Of a DNA stretch of 64,000 nt, positions 1-8,248 are shown in pieces. Position 1 is the first letter of the stretch, and every line of letters begins with the position of its first letter. Origin of the DNA: Phycisphaerales bacterium (lineage in GTDB: Bacteria; Planctomycetota; Phycisphaerae; Phycisphaerales; UBA1924). Position numbers and translations under genes: made by a program. The stretch covers positions 2,356,001 through 2,420,000 of the forward strand of contig CP064987.1 in assembly GCA_016699835.1 (NCBI GenBank), given 5' to 3'. The notes below the pieces were generated by a model. It searched no databases. It had not been told where the DNA came from and worked only from the letters and a program-made list of their open reading frames with translations.

Positions 1-118
1 GACGCTGGGATCCGTATGGGCTCGTATTTGGTGATTGGTTGAGCAACTCGTGTGGCCAATGTTCGCGTCCCGAGCAACTTGAAGACGTCTCGGTGCCTCG
101 ACGAATCACGTCATCGCG

Positions 119-131
119 TACTGTGCCCGTT
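119..131 (+). promoter_or_regulatory. Candidate leaderless promoter of the methyltransferase gene
   Basis: TACTGT at 119-124 is followed by 7 nt and then the ATG. No Shine-Dalgarno sequence is present. No convincing -35 box. Confidence 0.4.
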
Positions 132-1676
132 ATGAGCACACTCGCGCCCGCGTTCTCGTCCGATGCCGACCTGGCCGCCTTTCGCGAGGTACTCGCCAGG
201 GCCGACTATTCGATTTCAGGGGTCTGCAAGGCCGTCAACGTGCCGGACTTTGAAACGCTACGTCGGACCGCGCCGCCTTTGCTCTCGGCCCGGACGTCGG
301 CGGGTCGGCCCATCGACATCCTGATCAAACTCTTCATTCTGGGCGAGACGCTCCATGCCGCCCATGTGGACGAGGGGCTGGCCCCGCTCTCGGCCAAGGT
401 GCTTGCCGATGCCGGGCTGCTCGTGCTCCAGGATTTCCCGGGGCAGGGGGTCGCGGCGGCGGCGAAAGTCACGGTGATGCCATACCAGGACCTCGTCCTC
501 GCCTATTCCGCCCGCCTGCAACATGGCCCGGCCGCCAACGACTTCGTCATGGGCCCGGGGATGACCAGCCGGGCTCTGGCGTGCCAGATGCTGACCCATC
601 GTCGCGCCAGAACCCTCGATGTTGGCACGGGTTGCGGCGTTTTGGCGCTCCTGGCCGCGAAACACTCCGATCACGTCGTCGGCACCGACCTCAGCCCTCA
701 CGCCATCGCCTTTGCTCGGTTCAACGCGAAACTCAACGCCATCACCAACGTCGAGTTCCGCCAGGGGAGCCTCTTTGAGCCCGTCGCCGGCGAGTCGTTC
801 GATCACATTCTCTGCAACCCGCCGTTCGTGATCACGCCCAAGGCCGGCTATATGTATAGAGACAGCGGCATGGCGGGGGACGCCATGACCGAGACCGTCA
901 TCCGCAAGGCTCCGCAGCACCTGAGCGAGGGCGGCTTTGCCCAGATTATCGGGAACTGGGCAACCCTGGCGACCAAGCCCGTCCGCGATCGCGTGGTCGA
1001 TTGGCTCCGTGGCAGCAACTGCGATGCGCTGATCCTGAACTCCAAGGTCCAGAATGCGTTGGAATACGCCACGAGTTGGATCGAGGAGAGCGAGCCTGTG
1101 CCGCCGGATCAACGGTGGCGCGTGTTGCAGGAGTGGCTCAAGTCCTTCCAGGATCTTGGGATCATCGGGATTACCTACGGCACGGCCACGCTCCGGAAGC
1201 GGTCGAGTTCGGCCGCCCCTGGGACGCCGGGCGGGAACTGGATCTCGGCGGATGACATGCCCGAGGTGGTCGATCGGGCGGTGGGGGAGCACCTGGCCCG
1301 GATCTTTGCGGGGCGCCATGTGCTGGCGGGGATGGGGGCGGAGGCCGAGAAGCGGCTGGCGGATGCGGTATTGAGGCCCTCGCCGGATTTGAGACTGGAG
1401 ACGATCCTCGGTCCGGGCACGTCCGAGAATGGTTCGACGGGGTCGGAGGACGGCGGCTGGACGCAAGTCTCGACGGCTTTGAAGCTTGCGAACGGCTTCC
1501 CGATCCGCCAAGAGGTTGACGCGAATCAAGCCGCCTTTGTTCTGTCTTTGGACGGACGTCGATCTGTGATGTCGATCCTTACCAGCTTGGCCGGTGATCG
1601 AACTGGGGCCATCGCGCCGATGGCTACCCGTTTAGGGGGATGGTTGGTTGAAAAGGGGCTGGCGGAAGTGATTTGA
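132..1676 (+). CDS. Class I SAM-dependent methyltransferase, N5-glutamine/RNA methyltransferase type
   Basis: This 514-aa protein has a class I SAM-binding core: DVGTGCG (motif I, near residue 163) and NPPF (motif IV, near 229). The NPPF tetrad is typical of HemK/PrmC and RsmC/TrmN6-type N-methyltransferases. An all-helical N-terminal region (about 1-130) precedes the core, and the C-terminal 60 residues resemble a winged helix, so it is larger than a bare PrmC. I chose ATG 132 because the hexamer TACTGT lies 7 nt upstream, the pattern seen before many genes here. The same frame stays open to the left edge, so a longer N-terminus cannot be excluded. The methylated substrate cannot be told from sequence. 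Confidence 0.85.
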   Translation: MSTLAPAFSSDADLAAFREVLARADYSISGVCKAVNVPDFETLRRTAPPLLSARTSAGRPIDILIKLFILGETLHAAHVDEGLAPLSAKVLADAGLLVLQDFPGQGVAAAAKVTVMPYQDLVLAYSARLQHGPAANDFVMGPGMTSRALACQMLTHRRARTLDVGTGCGVLALLAAKHSDHVVGTDLSPHAIAFARFNAKLNAITNVEFRQGSLFEPVAGESFDHILCNPPFVITPKAGYMYRDSGMAGDAMTETVIRKAPQHLSEGGFAQIIGNWATLATKPVRDRVVDWLRGSNCDALILNSKVQNALEYATSWIEESEPVPPDQRWRVLQEWLKSFQDLGIIGITYGTATLRKRSSSAAPGTPGGNWISADDMPEVVDRAVGEHLARIFAGRHVLAGMGAEAEKRLADAVLRPSPDLRLETILGPGTSENGSTGSEDGGWTQVSTALKLANGFPIRQEVDANQAAFVLSLDGRRSVMSILTSLAGDRTGAIAPMATRLGGWLVEKGLAEVI

Positions 1677-1680
1677 GGGG

Positions 1681-1719
1681 CAATCGTGTGAGTTTGGGTA
1701 AAGGCAAACTTGTCGATTG
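1681..1719. other. Inverted-repeat hairpin downstream of the methyltransferase gene
   Basis: CAATCG/CGATTG (1681-1686, 1714-1719) encloses AGTTTG/CAAACT (1691-1696, 1705-1710). There is no T-tract after it, so it is not a classic intrinsic terminator. The rest of the 286-bp spacer to the next gene contains a small GC hairpin close to 1905-1925 and no gene that I can see. Confidence 0.4.
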
Positions 1720-1962
1720 TGCCCGCCTGGAAGGAATTTGACGCCTGGAGCAGTTTTTCTTTCAACTTTCCTGGTAATTCCCAAAATCTGTTGTACATCT
1801 ACTTATGTGAGGAAACCCCTGGGTTTGGACCAGGAGTCACCGGCGAAGGCTGGATGACGACTGGTCGGGTCAGGTTCGGGGTTTTTCTCGTCATATCGGT
1901 TCCCGTGCGCGTGGCGCGAACGGGAGGGTGCGAGTCGTTCGCGGCAACCAGAGGGGAACCTC

Positions 1963-2559
1963 ATGCGCCGGACTGTTACATCTATCGCTGCTCTTGGGAT
2001 CGGGCTTGGGATTCTTGCCCCCCTCTCTTCAGGAGCTCTCATCGTTTCCAACGTGCAGGTCAGTGGCTCGCTCAGTGCGGGTGTCTCGACCATGGTCGGA
2101 ACGGACACGATTGACATCGTGTTCGGCGGAGGGGGAGCCACTGTCGGCGACTCCACCAATCCGATCCGCGGAGGAAACCTCATCATCACCTTTGACGTTG
2201 ACTCGACCTCGGGCAACCTCACCCAGGACATCGCGTCCATCACGGGGAGCGTGTCCGGGACGGGACTGGTGATCTTCAACGAGATCATCGAGGACCGGAC
2301 GCCCGGCAATCAGGGCGTGATCGGCTCGGCGGATCTGCTCTTGAACGGGCCGACTCCGAACCCAGCCACGATCGTGTTCTCTCGCGGGAGCAGCTCGATC
2401 AAGGTGAAGAAGACGCTGGTCTTTTCCGCGTCGCCCTCGGAACTCGTGGACAACGCGACGGTCACGCTGCTTCGGCAGACGATCGTCCCCAGTCCGGGTT
2501 CGATGGCCTTGCTGGGGATCGGGTCGCTGGGCCTCCTGGGCCGTCGGCGTCGGTCGTAA
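1963..2559 (+). CDS. Secreted PEP-CTERM-like sorted protein (first of a tandem pair)
   Basis: This 198-aa protein has an N-terminal signal peptide (about 1-26, MRRTV then a hydrophobic run ending in SSGA) and a C-terminal tail of P-S-P-G, a glycine/leucine-rich hydrophobic stretch and GRRRRS. That layout is the PEP-CTERM exosortase-type signal, with PSPG replacing PEP. The body is Ser/Thr/Gly-rich and predicted all-beta, with no enzymatic motif. Its start is preceded by an AGGGGA-like ribosome site. It is paralogous to the next gene: both share 'EDLTPGN/EDRTPGN' and a similar order of segments, which suggests local duplication. Likely exported and anchored at the cell surface; the function is unknown. 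Confidence 0.75.
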   Translation: MRRTVTSIAALGIGLGILAPLSSGALIVSNVQVSGSLSAGVSTMVGTDTIDIVFGGGGATVGDSTNPIRGGNLIITFDVDSTSGNLTQDIASITGSVSGTGLVIFNEIIEDRTPGNQGVIGSADLLLNGPTPNPATIVFSRGSSSIKVKKTLVFSASPSELVDNATVTLLRQTIVPSPGSMALLGIGSLGLLGRRRRS

Positions 2560-2642
2560 GAACAAACGGACTGTGTAGTGCGGTGGAACTTCGACGTGAT
2601 GTGTACTAGATAGGGCCCTCATTCGGGGCTGGGAGAAGTCGG

Positions 2643-3251
2643 ATGCGACGCAACATGAAACTCGCCTCTGGATTGATCGCCCTGGTCGGGGCAGGCGCGA
2701 CGGCGCACGGCGCGATCGTGTTCTCGTCGGTGACCCAGTCGGGGTCGCTCGGCGGGGGCTTCACGACCGCGGCGGGACCCAATGACATTGATATCTCGAT
2801 CCCCTTCGCCACCGGCACGGTCGGCGACCCAGGGGTTGCCGCGACGCGCTCGGGCACCGCGACGTTCACCTTCACGGTGACCGGAACGGGCGGCGACGTG
2901 CTCGATCGCAACATACTGAGCGTGCTTGGCGCGATCCAGGGCTCGGCGGCATCGGTGACCATCGCCACGCTCGTCGAGGACCTGACTCCCGGGAACACCG
3001 GGACGATCGCGAACTCGAGCATTGTGATCAGTTCGGCGAACCCGCCCCCGGAGGATGCGATCATCACCTTCTCGCGGTCGTCGGCGCAGATCCGTGTCAC
3101 GAACACGCTGACGTTCAACGCCAACGAGGACACCGCGGGCATCGACCTTGCCAACGTGAGCCTCATGGAGCAGCGCTTCGTGCCCGCTCCGGGCGCTCTG
3201 GGTCTGGTCGGAGTCGGTGGGCTGGTTGCCCTGCGTCGCCGGCGTCGATAG
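2643..3251 (+). CDS. Secreted PEP-CTERM-like sorted protein (second of a tandem pair)
   Basis: This 202-aa protein has a signal peptide (about 1-26, cleavage after AHG-A), a Ser/Thr/Gly-rich beta-type body and the tail P-A-P-G, hydrophobic stretch, ALRRRRR. It aligns with the previous gene through SVTQSGSLGGG versus NVQVSGSLSAG near the N-terminus, EDLTPGNTG versus EDRTPGNQG in the middle, and the tail. GGGAG about 9 nt before ATG 2643 is a usable ribosome site. It sits 83 bp after its paralogue and before a strong terminator, so the pair may form one transcript. Function unknown. Confidence 0.75.
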   Translation: MRRNMKLASGLIALVGAGATAHGAIVFSSVTQSGSLGGGFTTAAGPNDIDISIPFATGTVGDPGVAATRSGTATFTFTVTGTGGDVLDRNILSVLGAIQGSAASVTIATLVEDLTPGNTGTIANSSIVISSANPPPEDAIITFSRSSAQIRVTNTLTFNANEDTAGIDLANVSLMEQRFVPAPGALGLVGVGGLVALRRRRR

Positions 3252-3319
3252 TTCTATCTCCAGAAGGAGAGCGGTGTCTGAGTCCGCGAGGGAGATAGGC
3301 TCAGATTTCGCAGAACGAT

Positions 3320-3357
3320 CCGGGCGTACGCTGGATGCGGCGCCCGGGTTTATTTTT
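3320..3357 (+). terminator. Rho-independent terminator after the PEP-CTERM-like pair
   Basis: CCGGGCG (3320-3326) pairs with CGCCCGG (3341-3347), followed by GTTTATTTTT. Orientation and position fit termination of the tandem pair before the next gene. Confidence 0.75.
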
Positions 3358-3407
3358 GGAGTTCGCGAGTCGGGCGTTCTCGGAGACTCAAACCTCGTCC
3401 ATAGGCG

Positions 3408-3418
3408 TACACTCGCGC
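3408..3418 (+). promoter_or_regulatory. Candidate leaderless promoter of the SIS-domain isomerase gene
   Basis: TACACT (3408-3413), 5 nt, then ATG 3419. The same hexamer and spacing occur before the next gene (4087-4097). Confidence 0.5.
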
Positions 3419-4057
3419 ATGCCGACCGAGCACCGTGATTCGAACGCTATGCCTTCGAGCGATGGACGACCCAGCGACGACTCAATCCTGCTGGTGAGCG
3501 CCGCGCTGACCGGGGCGAAATCGGCCCTCGATCAGTTCACCTCCGGCGACGCGGCGCACCGCATCTCGAAGGTTATCGATCTCGTCGTGGCGTCCATTCG
3601 TGCCGGTGGGAAGGTCTTGATCTGTGGGAACGGCGGCTCGCTTTGCGACGCGACCCACTTTGCCGAGGAGTTGACGGGAAGGTTTCGGGCCGATCGTCCG
3701 GCGCTCCCTGCGATCGCGATCGCCGACGCGGGGCACATCACGTGCACGGCCAACGACTATGGCTTTGATCGCGTCTTCTCGCGCGGGGTCGAGGCGCTGG
3801 GGAAGGCCGGCGATGTGCTGATCGTGCTCTCGACCTCGGGGAACTCGAAGAATGTTGTGCTGGCGGTCGAGGCGGCGCGGGCCAAAGGACTGTCGGTGGT
3901 CGCGCTCCTGGGGAAGACGGGGGGCGCACTCAAGGGCATGGCGGACGTCGAACTCATCGCGCCCGGGGCGACGGCCGACCGTATCCAGGAACTGCACATG
4001 ATCGTGCTGCACACGATCGTTGAGGGCGTGGAGGTGGCGATGTTCGGTCGTTCATGA
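3419..4057 (+). CDS. gmhA: SIS-domain phosphosugar isomerase, GmhA/DiaA family
   Basis: The 212-aa protein is a single SIS domain: CGNGGSLCDATHFAEEL (GmhA/DiaA phosphate-binding signature) followed by LSTSGNSKNV and a C-terminal ELHMIVLHTIVEGVE helix. GmhA converts sedoheptulose 7-phosphate to D-glycero-D-manno-heptose 7-phosphate, the first step of ADP-heptose synthesis for LPS. DiaA is a DnaA-binding paralogue with the same fold. Which one this is cannot be settled without the rest of the heptose pathway, which is not in the window. ATG 3419 fits the leaderless promoter; ATG 3449 is an alternative. IspD follows 40 bp downstream. Confidence 0.8.
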   Translation: MPTEHRDSNAMPSSDGRPSDDSILLVSAALTGAKSALDQFTSGDAAHRISKVIDLVVASIRAGGKVLICGNGGSLCDATHFAEELTGRFRADRPALPAIAIADAGHITCTANDYGFDRVFSRGVEALGKAGDVLIVLSTSGNSKNVVLAVEAARAKGLSVVALLGKTGGALKGMADVELIAPGATADRIQELHMIVLHTIVEGVEVAMFGRS

Positions 4058-4086
4058 GCGTGCCGTGTGGTCGAAGTTCGTGCGTG

Positions 4087-4097
4087 TACACTGCGAC
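4087..4097 (+). promoter_or_regulatory. Candidate leaderless promoter of ispD
   Basis: TACACT (4087-4092), 5 nt, then ATG 4098. No Shine-Dalgarno. Confidence 0.5.
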
Positions 4098-4952
4098 ATG
4101 AAACTTGGGTTGATCATCACCGCGGGCGGGTCGGCGAGTCGGTACTCGGGCGCGGGCGGGCTTCGGCACAAACTCGATGAGGATCTTGGCGGTCGCCCGG
4201 TGTTGCAGCGGACCGTCGAACTCTTCGTGAAGCATGAGGGGCTGACGGGCGTGCTCTCGACGATCATCGTCGCGGGGCCGGCGGAGTCGCCCGATCCATC
4301 GGTGTACAAGGAGTTCCGCGAGCGGCACGCGGATCGATTGGGGTTGCTCGGCGCGAGGATCGTGCCCGGCGGCGCGGAGCATCGGTGGCAGTCGGTGCTC
4401 GGGGCTTTGGAGCATGTGCCGAGTGAATGCACGCACATCGCGGTGCACGATGCGGCGAGGCCCTGCGCATCAGGCGAGATGATCGATCGCGTCATGGATC
4501 TCGCGGCGAGGTTTCCCGCGGTGGTGCCCGGGGTGGAGTTGAGCGACACGATCAAGGAGGGCGTGGAGACCGATGAAGCGGCGAATGCGCCGGACCCGCT
4601 CGCGGCGATCCTCGGCGAGACGGATCGGTCCAAGGAACGGTTGCGTGTGGTGACGCGGACCATGCCGCGCGAGGGCGTGTTTCTTATCCAGACGCCGCAG
4701 GTCTTTGAGGCTGGGTTGCTGCGCGCGGCGTACGAGAACGCGGCGGCATGGGCGAGCGAGGGGATGCGCATCACCGACGACTCGGCGCTTGTCGAGCGTC
4801 TGCTTGGGGCGGAGACGCCGGTGCGACGCGTGGCGCTGGCGCAGGGGGATGTGCGGAACATCAAGATCACGAGGCCGGCGGACCTGGACCTGGCACGGCA
4901 CATCCTTGGCGTGCGTGCACCCGAGGGACGGGCGACGCACAAGAAGTTTTGA
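4098..4952 (+). CDS. ispD: 2-C-methyl-D-erythritol 4-phosphate cytidylyltransferase
   Basis: IspD transfers CMP from CTP to MEP in the non-mevalonate isoprenoid pathway. The 284-aa sequence starts with the nucleotidyltransferase signature ITAGGSASRYSG followed by KLDEDLGGRPVL, has AVHDAARPCASGEMI (the conserved HDAARP metal/substrate loop), FLIQTPQVFE, and ITDDSALVERLL, in the IspD order. The signature is slightly unusual: the usual PK after the glycine loop is HKL here. An acidic insertion around residues 150-180 makes it longer than the roughly 230-aa average. The start follows from the leaderless promoter. It converges on the lipoprotein gene. Confidence 0.88.
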   Translation: MKLGLIITAGGSASRYSGAGGLRHKLDEDLGGRPVLQRTVELFVKHEGLTGVLSTIIVAGPAESPDPSVYKEFRERHADRLGLLGARIVPGGAEHRWQSVLGALEHVPSECTHIAVHDAARPCASGEMIDRVMDLAARFPAVVPGVELSDTIKEGVETDEAANAPDPLAAILGETDRSKERLRVVTRTMPREGVFLIQTPQVFEAGLLRAAYENAAAWASEGMRITDDSALVERLLGAETPVRRVALAQGDVRNIKITRPADLDLARHILGVRAPEGRATHKKF

Positions 4953-5027
4953 ATGAGTTGCGGCCGAGACGTTCTGTGTTTGAAAGACACGGTTCAAAGA
5001 CGGACTCGAGTCGTGCATGGGCGCATG

Positions 5028-5050
5028 AAAAAGGGGCCGAGTGCGGCCCC
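5028..5050 (-). terminator. Rho-independent terminator of the lipoprotein gene
   Basis: Read on the minus strand: GGGGCC, 6-nt loop, GGCCCC, then TTTTT (complement of 5028-5032). Confidence 0.75.
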
Positions 5051-5089
5051 AGTGTGAGTTTCTGAAATCACGCTCGTGCGTGTGATTGA

Positions 5090-5581
5090 TTACTTGAGGA
5101 ACTTGCTCGCGGCGTCCTTGGCGGCGGTCTTCAGGCCGTCGATCATGCTGGTGATCTCGTCCTTGAGGCCTGAGAAGTCGCCGGTGGCGTTCTTGAGGTC
5201 GGCGATCTTGTTCTTGGCGGCGGTGAACTTGCTCTCGAGGCCGGAGATCGCTGAGTTGAGGGCGTCCTTGTTCTCGGCGGAGACGCCGGGGACCTTGGCC
5301 TTGAGTTGGTCGATGGTGCCCTTGACACCCTCGAGCGCGGTGTTGAAGCCCGCGACGACGGCGTCCTTGGCGCCACCCATGGCGCTGTCGGCGGCGGCGG
5401 CGGCCTCCTTGGACTTGTCGGCGACGGCGCCGGCGACGCCCTTGGCGGCGTCCACGGCCTTGCCGGGGACGGAGCTGGATCCGGTCGTCCCGGAGCCGGC
5501 CGTGGGCGATTTCTCTTCGCAGCCGGCAACGACCATCGCGGCGATGGCGACCGGCGTCAGAACCTTGAGCAACGTCTTCAT
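5090..5581 (-). CDS. Small lipoprotein with alanine/lysine-rich helical repeats
   Basis: This 163-aa protein has a lipoprotein signal: MKTLLKVLTPVAIAAMVVAG followed by Cys21, a good lipobox (V-A-G-C). The mature part is an Ala/Lys/Asp-rich, mostly helical sequence with LEA-like phasing (AVDAAKGVAGAVADKSKE) and a possible coiled coil in the second half. No enzymatic motif. It probably sits in the periplasm tethered to a membrane. GGGAGGG lies 7 nt before ATG 5581 and decides the start. The leader contains two inverted repeats (listed separately). Function unknown; the composition suggests a structural or stress role. Confidence 0.75.
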   Translation of the reverse strand: MKTLLKVLTPVAIAAMVVAGCEEKSPTAGSGTTGSSSVPGKAVDAAKGVAGAVADKSKEAAAAADSAMGGAKDAVVAGFNTALEGVKGTIDQLKAKVPGVSAENKDALNSAISGLESKFTAAKNKIADLKNATGDFSGLKDEITSMIDGLKTAAKDAASKFLK

Positions 5582-5625
5582 GTATGAACCCTCCCAGAGA
5601 GATTGCGTGAGTGTCGTGCGAGTCG

Positions 5626-5693
5626 CCATGGCGCACACGCGCCATGGGTCGAGATGATAGCGCTCGCGAAGACAGTTCTGTTCGAACATGTTC
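5626..5693 (-). promoter_or_regulatory. Lipoprotein gene leader with two palindromes and a -10-like box
   Basis: CCATGGCGC/GCGCCATGG (5626-5634, 5639-5647) forms a 9-bp hairpin with a 4-nt loop about 45 nt before the start. TATCAT (complement of 5654-5659) is a possible -10. GAACATGTTC (5684-5693) is a perfect 10-bp palindrome upstream of it, which could be an operator. The remaining sequence up to recQ shows no gene. Confidence 0.4.
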
Positions 5694-5862
5694 TCTCGAC
5701 GCACCGCGTTTGTTCGGAATTCCGCGTGAGTTCTTGCACAATCGGCAGTTCTTGCGTTTCTGCGCGTGGCCGCGCGAACGGGAGTCGAACAGATGACGAC
5801 CAACACGGACGTGGGGCGTGTGGGAGGCGCGCGGGAGTACGGGAGGGTGGAGAGTGGTCGCG

Positions 5863-7785
5863 TCAGGAGTGATTACGGACTCGGGCGAGGAGGGTCTCGC
5901 CGATCGATTCGACCTTTCGCGCGCCGAAGCCGCGGATGGTGGCGAGTTGTTCGAGCGAGGTGGGGCGGGTCTTGGCGACCTCTCGCAGGGCGCTGTCGTG
6001 GCAGATGACAAACGGCGGGACGCCCCGGCTGGTGGCGAGCTCGCGGCGTGCTTCGCGCAGGGATTCAAAGAGGCGAGAGTCATCATCGGAGAGCACAACC
6101 TCGATCTCCGGTGCGGCACGGCGTTCGCGCGGGCGACGATTGGGAGTGCGCTCCGGGCGATCCTCATCCACGCGCGGCTCGACGAGATCGACGCTGACCT
6201 CGTTCTTGAGGACGCTCATGCTCGACTTGGTGAGCGTGAGGACGTTCGCGAAGCCGTTGCCGACGGGCGTGAGTTCGAGGTGTCCGGCGTCGATGATCTG
6301 GTTGATGAACCCCTGCACGCGCGCGGGGCGGAGATCGCGGAGCAGGCCAAAGGTGCTGAGTTGGTCGTGCCCGCGATCGGTGACGGGTTTGGACCTTGAA
6401 CCGGTGAGGACGCGGGCGATGTGGGCGCTGCCGAAGGACTGGTTGCATCGCGCGACGCAGGAGATGATCTTGCGGGCGATGTCCTGCGCGTCGTCGATGG
6501 TCTCGAGTTCGCCGAGGCAGACGTCGCAGGCGTCGCAGCCCTGGCCGTTCTCGGGTGTGTAGGTCTGCCCGAAGTACTCGCTGACCTGGGCGTGGCGGCA
6601 GAGGCCTCGCGCGATGTACGACGCCATCTCATCGAGCATGGCGAGTTGGGCGCGCATGATCTCGTCGGTCGAGGTGCCCTCATCGACGCTCATCTGGAGG
6701 ATGCGGGCCCACTTGGCCTTGTCGGAAGGGGCGTGGAGGAGGAGGCACTCGGCTGGGAGGCCATCGCGTCCGGCGCGCCCGGTCTCCTGCTGGTAGTGCT
6801 CGAGGGTCTTGGGCATGCCCGCGTGGATCACGCATCGGACGTCGGGGCGATCGATCCCCATGCCGAAGGCGACGGTGGCGCAGACGACGTCAAGGGTCTG
6901 GTTGCGGAAATCGCGCGAGACGCGCGTGCGAGTCTTGGCGTCGAGTCCGGCGTGATAAGCCTTCGCGTCGATCTTGCGATCACGCAGGGCCTCGGCGAGA
7001 TTCTCGGTCTCGCGGCGGGAGATGCAGTACGCGATCGCCGCACCGGGCTCGGCGTGCCCGCCTCGTCGCTCGATGGCCTCGGCGACCTGGCGCACGAGAT
7101 CGCCACGCGGGAGCATGCGATAGGTGAGATTCGGACGATCGAAGCGCCCGACGAGGACAACGGGATCGCGGAGCGCGAGTTGGCGGATGATGTCCTCGCG
7201 GACGCGGGGCGTGGCGGTCGCGGTGTAGGCGCCCATCGGCACGCCGGGGAGGGCGCGTCTGAGTTCTGCAAGGCGGCGATACTCGGGGCGGAAATCGTGG
7301 CCCCATTGGCTGATGCAATGGGCCTCGTCGATCGCGATCGCGCCGGGATTCAATCGCACGGCGAGCGACATTCCCTCGTGCGAGAGCAGCCGCTCCGGCG
7401 AGACGAAGACCACGCGGACGTCGCCCGATGCGAGACGTTCGCGGACGGACATGGCCTCGTCGGGTGATAGATTCGAGTGGGCGGCCACAGCAGAAACGCC
7501 GGCGACCTCAAGCCCGCGGACCTGGTCCTGCATGAGCGCGATCAGAGGCGAGATCACGAGCGTCGGTCGGCGCGTGACCATCGGTGGAACCTGGAAGCAC
7601 AGGGATTTCCCGCCGCCGGTCGGCATGACGGTGAGCGAGTCGCGCCCTTCGAGCGTTGCGCGGATGGACTCGGCTTGCATGGGGCGGAGCGTCTCGAAGC
7701 CCCATGTGTCGCGCACGGCACGCATGATCCGCTCGTCGAGCGAGCGAGGATCGTTTCCCGCGCCATCGGGTGGGATTGCGTCCAT
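5863..7785 (-). CDS. recQ: ATP-dependent DNA helicase RecQ
   Basis: This 640-aa 3'-5' DNA helicase functions in recombination repair. Walker A TGGGKS has its Lys at residue 60, DEAH is at 153-156 in IDEAHCISQWGHDFRPEY, and the second RecA lobe has the AGRDG motif. The RecQ zinc-binding domain is seen as C-(H)...CDACDVC, then a winged-helix RQC region and a C-terminal HRDC domain (about 555-635). Length and order match RecQ. No Shine-Dalgarno; TACACT lies 8 nt before the ATG. It follows the thioesterase gene by 21 bp and may also be cotranscribed with it. Confidence 0.95.
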   Translation of the reverse strand: MDAIPPDGAGNDPRSLDERIMRAVRDTWGFETLRPMQAESIRATLEGRDSLTVMPTGGGKSLCFQVPPMVTRRPTLVISPLIALMQDQVRGLEVAGVSAVAAHSNLSPDEAMSVRERLASGDVRVVFVSPERLLSHEGMSLAVRLNPGAIAIDEAHCISQWGHDFRPEYRRLAELRRALPGVPMGAYTATATPRVREDIIRQLALRDPVVLVGRFDRPNLTYRMLPRGDLVRQVAEAIERRGGHAEPGAAIAYCISRRETENLAEALRDRKIDAKAYHAGLDAKTRTRVSRDFRNQTLDVVCATVAFGMGIDRPDVRCVIHAGMPKTLEHYQQETGRAGRDGLPAECLLLHAPSDKAKWARILQMSVDEGTSTDEIMRAQLAMLDEMASYIARGLCRHAQVSEYFGQTYTPENGQGCDACDVCLGELETIDDAQDIARKIISCVARCNQSFGSAHIARVLTGSRSKPVTDRGHDQLSTFGLLRDLRPARVQGFINQIIDAGHLELTPVGNGFANVLTLTKSSMSVLKNEVSVDLVEPRVDEDRPERTPNRRPRERRAAPEIEVVLSDDDSRLFESLREARRELATSRGVPPFVICHDSALREVAKTRPTSLEQLATIRGFGARKVESIGETLLARVRNHS

Positions 7786-7799
7786 GCGGCAGGAGTGTA
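7786..7799 (-). promoter_or_regulatory. Candidate leaderless promoter of recQ
   Basis: Minus strand TACACT (complement of 7794-7799), 8 nt, then ATG. Confidence 0.45.
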
Positions 7800-7806
7800 C
7801 GCCGAC

Positions 7807-8244
7807 CTACCGGAGGCACTCACGCAGGAGTGTCGCCCAGCGCTCGGGGAGATCGACCTTTGCAGCCCTCTCGTAGTCGTACGACACGATGACGCCCGAG
7901 CCGATGGCGGCGATCTCGCCCAGTTTCTCGCTGCGGATGTCGTGCTCGAGCGTGAAGCGATCCCGCTCGACACTGGTGACGCGCGAGATGACGTGGACGG
8001 TGTCGGGGTAGACGATCGGCCGGCGGAACCTTGCCTGCACACTCTGGAGGATGACGCCGATGCCCGCCTCGCTCTCGAGGCGGTTGATGCCCAGACGCAG
8101 GAGAAACGCGACGCGGGCGGATTCCATGTATCGGAAGTAGACGATGTTGTTGACGTGTCCGAGCGCATCCATCTCGCCCCAGGCGACGGGGATCACGAGG
8201 GGTGTGTCACTCTGAAGTGCGGGAGTGTGTGTGGGTTTGGTCAT
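7807..8244 (-). CDS. Acyl-CoA thioesterase, 4HBT hotdog fold
   Basis: The 145-aa protein matches the 4-hydroxybenzoyl-CoA thioesterase / YbgC family: VAWGEMDALGHVNNIVYFRYMESAR is the hotdog active-site segment (Asp in GEMDALGHVNN), followed by the usual strands (ARFRRPIVYPDTV, EHDIRSEKLGEIAA). It should hydrolyse an acyl-CoA; the chain specificity is not visible. It lies between a membrane protease and recQ with 4- and 21-bp gaps, so it is probably in one transcription unit with them, with no evident pathway link. Start ATG 8244; no clear Shine-Dalgarno, but CACCCT lies 6 nt upstream. Confidence 0.85.
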   Translation of the reverse strand: MTKPTHTPALQSDTPLVIPVAWGEMDALGHVNNIVYFRYMESARVAFLLRLGINRLESEAGIGVILQSVQARFRRPIVYPDTVHVISRVTSVERDRFTLEHDIRSEKLGEIAAIGSGVIVSYDYERAAKVDLPERWATLLRECLR

Positions 8245-8248
8245 CAGT

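Noticed and set aside
258..1529. A 423-codon minus-strand frame opposite the methyltransferase
   Set aside because: Shadow of the methyltransferase, with no domain of its own.
5684..5693. GAACATGTTC as a LexA/SOS box
   Set aside because: The half-sites are separated by 2 nt, not 4 as in the CGAAC-N4-GTTCG box, and the neighbouring gene is a lipoprotein.
5776..5792. A tRNA T-arm-like GTTCGACTCCCG on the minus strand
   Set aside because: No matching acceptor, D-arm or anticodon arm can be drawn around it.
4470..6167. A 565-codon minus-strand frame across ispD, the lipoprotein and recQ
   Set aside because: It crosses three well-supported genes in another frame and is Arg-rich low complexity.
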